From positions 1-6,934 of the forward strand of contig CAMFCK010000042.1 in the NCBI GenBank assembly GCA_945948775.1: a DNA stretch of 6,934 bases, in the 5' to 3' direction. This document shows positions 5,468 through 6,934 of the stretch, piece by piece (position 1 is the stretch's first letter; each line of letters starts with the position of its first letter). The notes beneath the pieces are model-generated. The model made no database searches. It saw only the letters and a program-made list of their open reading frames with translations, and had not been told where the DNA came from. Source of the DNA: an uncultured Clostridia bacterium. Lineage in GTDB: Bacteria > Bacillota > Clostridia > UBA1381. The position numbers and the translations under genes are program-made.

Positions 5468-6885
5468 TGTATAAATCTATCTTTGGCAGACTTTTTTGGG
5501 TGTACAGTATAATCCTCATCTTCATACTTGCCACTCTGTTCGGCGCAATGAGCGGATTTTATATCCATCATATCTCCGACCAACAATTCGACGAGGCAAA
5601 AAAAGCATCAGGAAGTATCTCTTATCTTACAATGCTTGTTATGGAGGATATGAATGATTACCGCATCCGCAGTCTTTATAACACCTCTCTTGCGTCCTGG
5701 TCAACTATCGTAAATGCTGATATTACTGTTATCAATGAAAACGGCGAGGTATATGCCTCTACAAATAATATTAAAATGGCGCCTTCGTCCATGAGCACGC
5801 AGGTTCTTGCCGGCGAAACCATACGCAGCTACTCCAGCTTCGGAAGCTATTATCCCGGTCTCGTTTTTGTTGTTGGTATACCTATAATATATAACAATAC
5901 CACTATCGGCGGCATTTTTTTCAATACGCCGCTAAATGTTATAAACGCGTCCTTTGCAGATTTTGTGAGAATATTTCTTATGTCAAGTCTGCAATCAATG
6001 ATAATCGCGGTATTTATAATATACTGGCAGTCGAAGAAAATCTCGCGTCCTATTGCCGGTATTAATTCAGCTGTACTGGACATCGCCTCCGGGAAATTTG
6101 ATAAGCGCCTGCCGGTTACTTCTCACGACGAAATCGGTCAGCTTGCTTCAAGTTTCAATTACATGGCGGACTCGTTGGAACAGCTTGAGAAAATGCGTCA
6201 GAATTTTATTTCAGACGTGTCCCACGAGCTTCGTACGCCTATGACATCCATATCGGGTTTTGTTGCCGGTATTCTTGACGGAACTATTCCCCCCGAGAAG
6301 CGCGATGAATATCTGACGATTGTACTTAACGAATCAAAGCGGCTTACGCGTATGGCTACCGATATGCTTGAAATGTCAAAGATGAGCTCGTCCGAATATC
6401 ATCTCGACATGAAAAAGTTTGATATATGCGAAACAGTACGTCTTGCAATAATCAGCCTTGAAAGTAAAATCGAGCAGAAATCTCTTGAGCTTGACGTATC
6501 TTTTTCACATGATCAAATAAATGTGCTTGCAGATAAGGATTCCATACTGCGCGTTATCATCAATCTTCTTGATAACGCGGTCAAATTCAGCTACGAAAAC
6601 ACTAAAATCAGCGTTTCAGTCTGGTGTGACGCTCACTCAGCCTTTGTACGCGTCGGGAATTTCGGTATCGGCATTGAGCAGAAGGATCTCAACCATGTAT
6701 TTGACAGATTTTACAAAACCGACAAATCCCGCGGCAAAGACAAAAGCGGCGCAGGGCTCGGACTTTCTATGGCAAAGAATATCATGAAGCTGCACAACAG
6801 CCGTATCTGGGCGGAAAGCACCTGTGCAAAAGAAGGCAGCGACGTAAAATATACCACTTTCACCTTCTGTCTGGAGCTCGCATAA
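5467..6885 (+). CDS. Membrane sensor histidine kinase (HAMP-HisKA-HATPase)
   Basis: This 472-residue partner of the preceding regulator begins at a GTG sharing its G with the regulator's TAG stop. Domain order: TM1 (about 8-30), an extracytoplasmic sensor region (about 32-165) with no family I recognise, TM2 (about 167-187), HAMP (about 188-240), HisKA with SDVSHELRTP and phospho-acceptor His253, then HATPase with N-box NLLDNAVKF (366-374), F-box DRFYKTDKS (413-421) and G2-box GAGLGLSMAK (428-437). Glu254 and Thr257 form the ExxT motif linked to phosphatase activity. The G1 box reads NFGIGI (398-403), with Asn at the position usually held by Asp (D-x-G-x-G). Such variants occur in Firmicute kinases, so activity is likely retained. 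There is no PAS or GAF domain, so sensing is probably outside the cell; the signal is unknown. The proximity of eda-kdgK does not prove a link to sugar acids. Confidence 0.95.
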   Translation: MYKSIFGRLFWVYSIILIFILATLFGAMSGFYIHHISDQQFDEAKKASGSISYLTMLVMEDMNDYRIRSLYNTSLASWSTIVNADITVINENGEVYASTNNIKMAPSSMSTQVLAGETIRSYSSFGSYYPGLVFVVGIPIIYNNTTIGGIFFNTPLNVINASFADFVRIFLMSSLQSMIIAVFIIYWQSKKISRPIAGINSAVLDIASGKFDKRLPVTSHDEIGQLASSFNYMADSLEQLEKMRQNFISDVSHELRTPMTSISGFVAGILDGTIPPEKRDEYLTIVLNESKRLTRMATDMLEMSKMSSSEYHLDMKKFDICETVRLAIISLESKIEQKSLELDVSFSHDQINVLADKDSILRVIINLLDNAVKFSYENTKISVSVWCDAHSAFVRVGNFGIGIEQKDLNHVFDRFYKTDKSRGKDKSGAGLGLSMAKNIMKLHNSRIWAESTCAKEGSDVKYTTFTFCLELA

Positions 6886-6923
6886 CATAGCGCAAAATAA
6901 ATCAAAATGTTAATAAATTCCGC

Positions 6924-6928
6924 AGGAG
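6924..6928 (+). promoter_or_regulatory. Possible ribosome binding site of a gene beyond the right edge
   Basis: AGGAG lies 6 nt before the window ends, about 40 nt after the kinase stop. No start codon at suitable spacing is inside the window. An ATG at 6907 is open to the edge but has no ribosome site and includes the AGGAG, so it is not called. A further gene co-transcribed with the two-component pair is plausible. Confidence 0.35.
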
Positions 6929-6934
6929 CAGATA

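Noticed and set aside
6907..6934. Start of a new gene at ATG 6907
   Set aside because: There is no ribosome site before it, and the AGGAG at 6924-6928 suggests the real start lies beyond the window.

Overview
The window looks like chromosomal DNA from a Gram-positive, low-to-moderate G+C Clostridia-type bacterium, probably Oscillospiraceae/Ruminococcaceae. This rests on strong AGGAGG-like ribosome sites, SigA-type promoters with 17-nt spacers, A/T-rich intergenic stretches, and families common in these bacteria (a CmpB-like membrane protein, a DUF975 protein, an OmpR-type two-component pair). The taxon is inferred, not proven. I see no rRNA, tRNA, CRISPR array, transposase or phage gene.

Layout. 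The left part (1-978) is on the minus strand. It holds the 5' end of a single-pass membrane protein that runs off the window (296 to 1) and, upstream of it, a polytopic membrane protein of the CmpB / putative ABC-transporter type IV family (978 to 418). Each has its own ribosome site, and a good promoter with a downstream palindrome lies between them. The 197-nt divergent region (979-1175) carries a near-consensus plus-strand promoter. That promoter drives a sugar-phosphate nucleotidyltransferase (1176-1907) and a DUF975 integral membrane protein (1934-2773), probably one transcript.

A second near-consensus promoter (2782-2810) precedes eda and kdgK (2863-4565), which form a two-gene lower Entner-Doudoroff / hexuronate module. 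KdgK phosphorylates 2-keto-3-deoxygluconate to KDPG, and Eda splits KDPG into pyruvate and glyceraldehyde-3-phosphate. No upstream dehydratase, isomerase or uptake gene is in the window.

The 215-nt gap after kdgK is unusually rich in inverted repeats: an 89-nt imperfect hairpin (4604-4692), then a second hairpin with a 14-bp perfect stem (4709-4752). It ends just before an OmpR-family response regulator (4781-5467) and its sensor histidine kinase (5467-6885), which overlap by one base. The last bases hold a possible ribosome site for another gene beyond the edge.

Most of this is ordinary housekeeping or accessory metabolism and signalling. The least explained element is the structured region between kdgK and the two-component genes. 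I found no convincing new multi-gene system.
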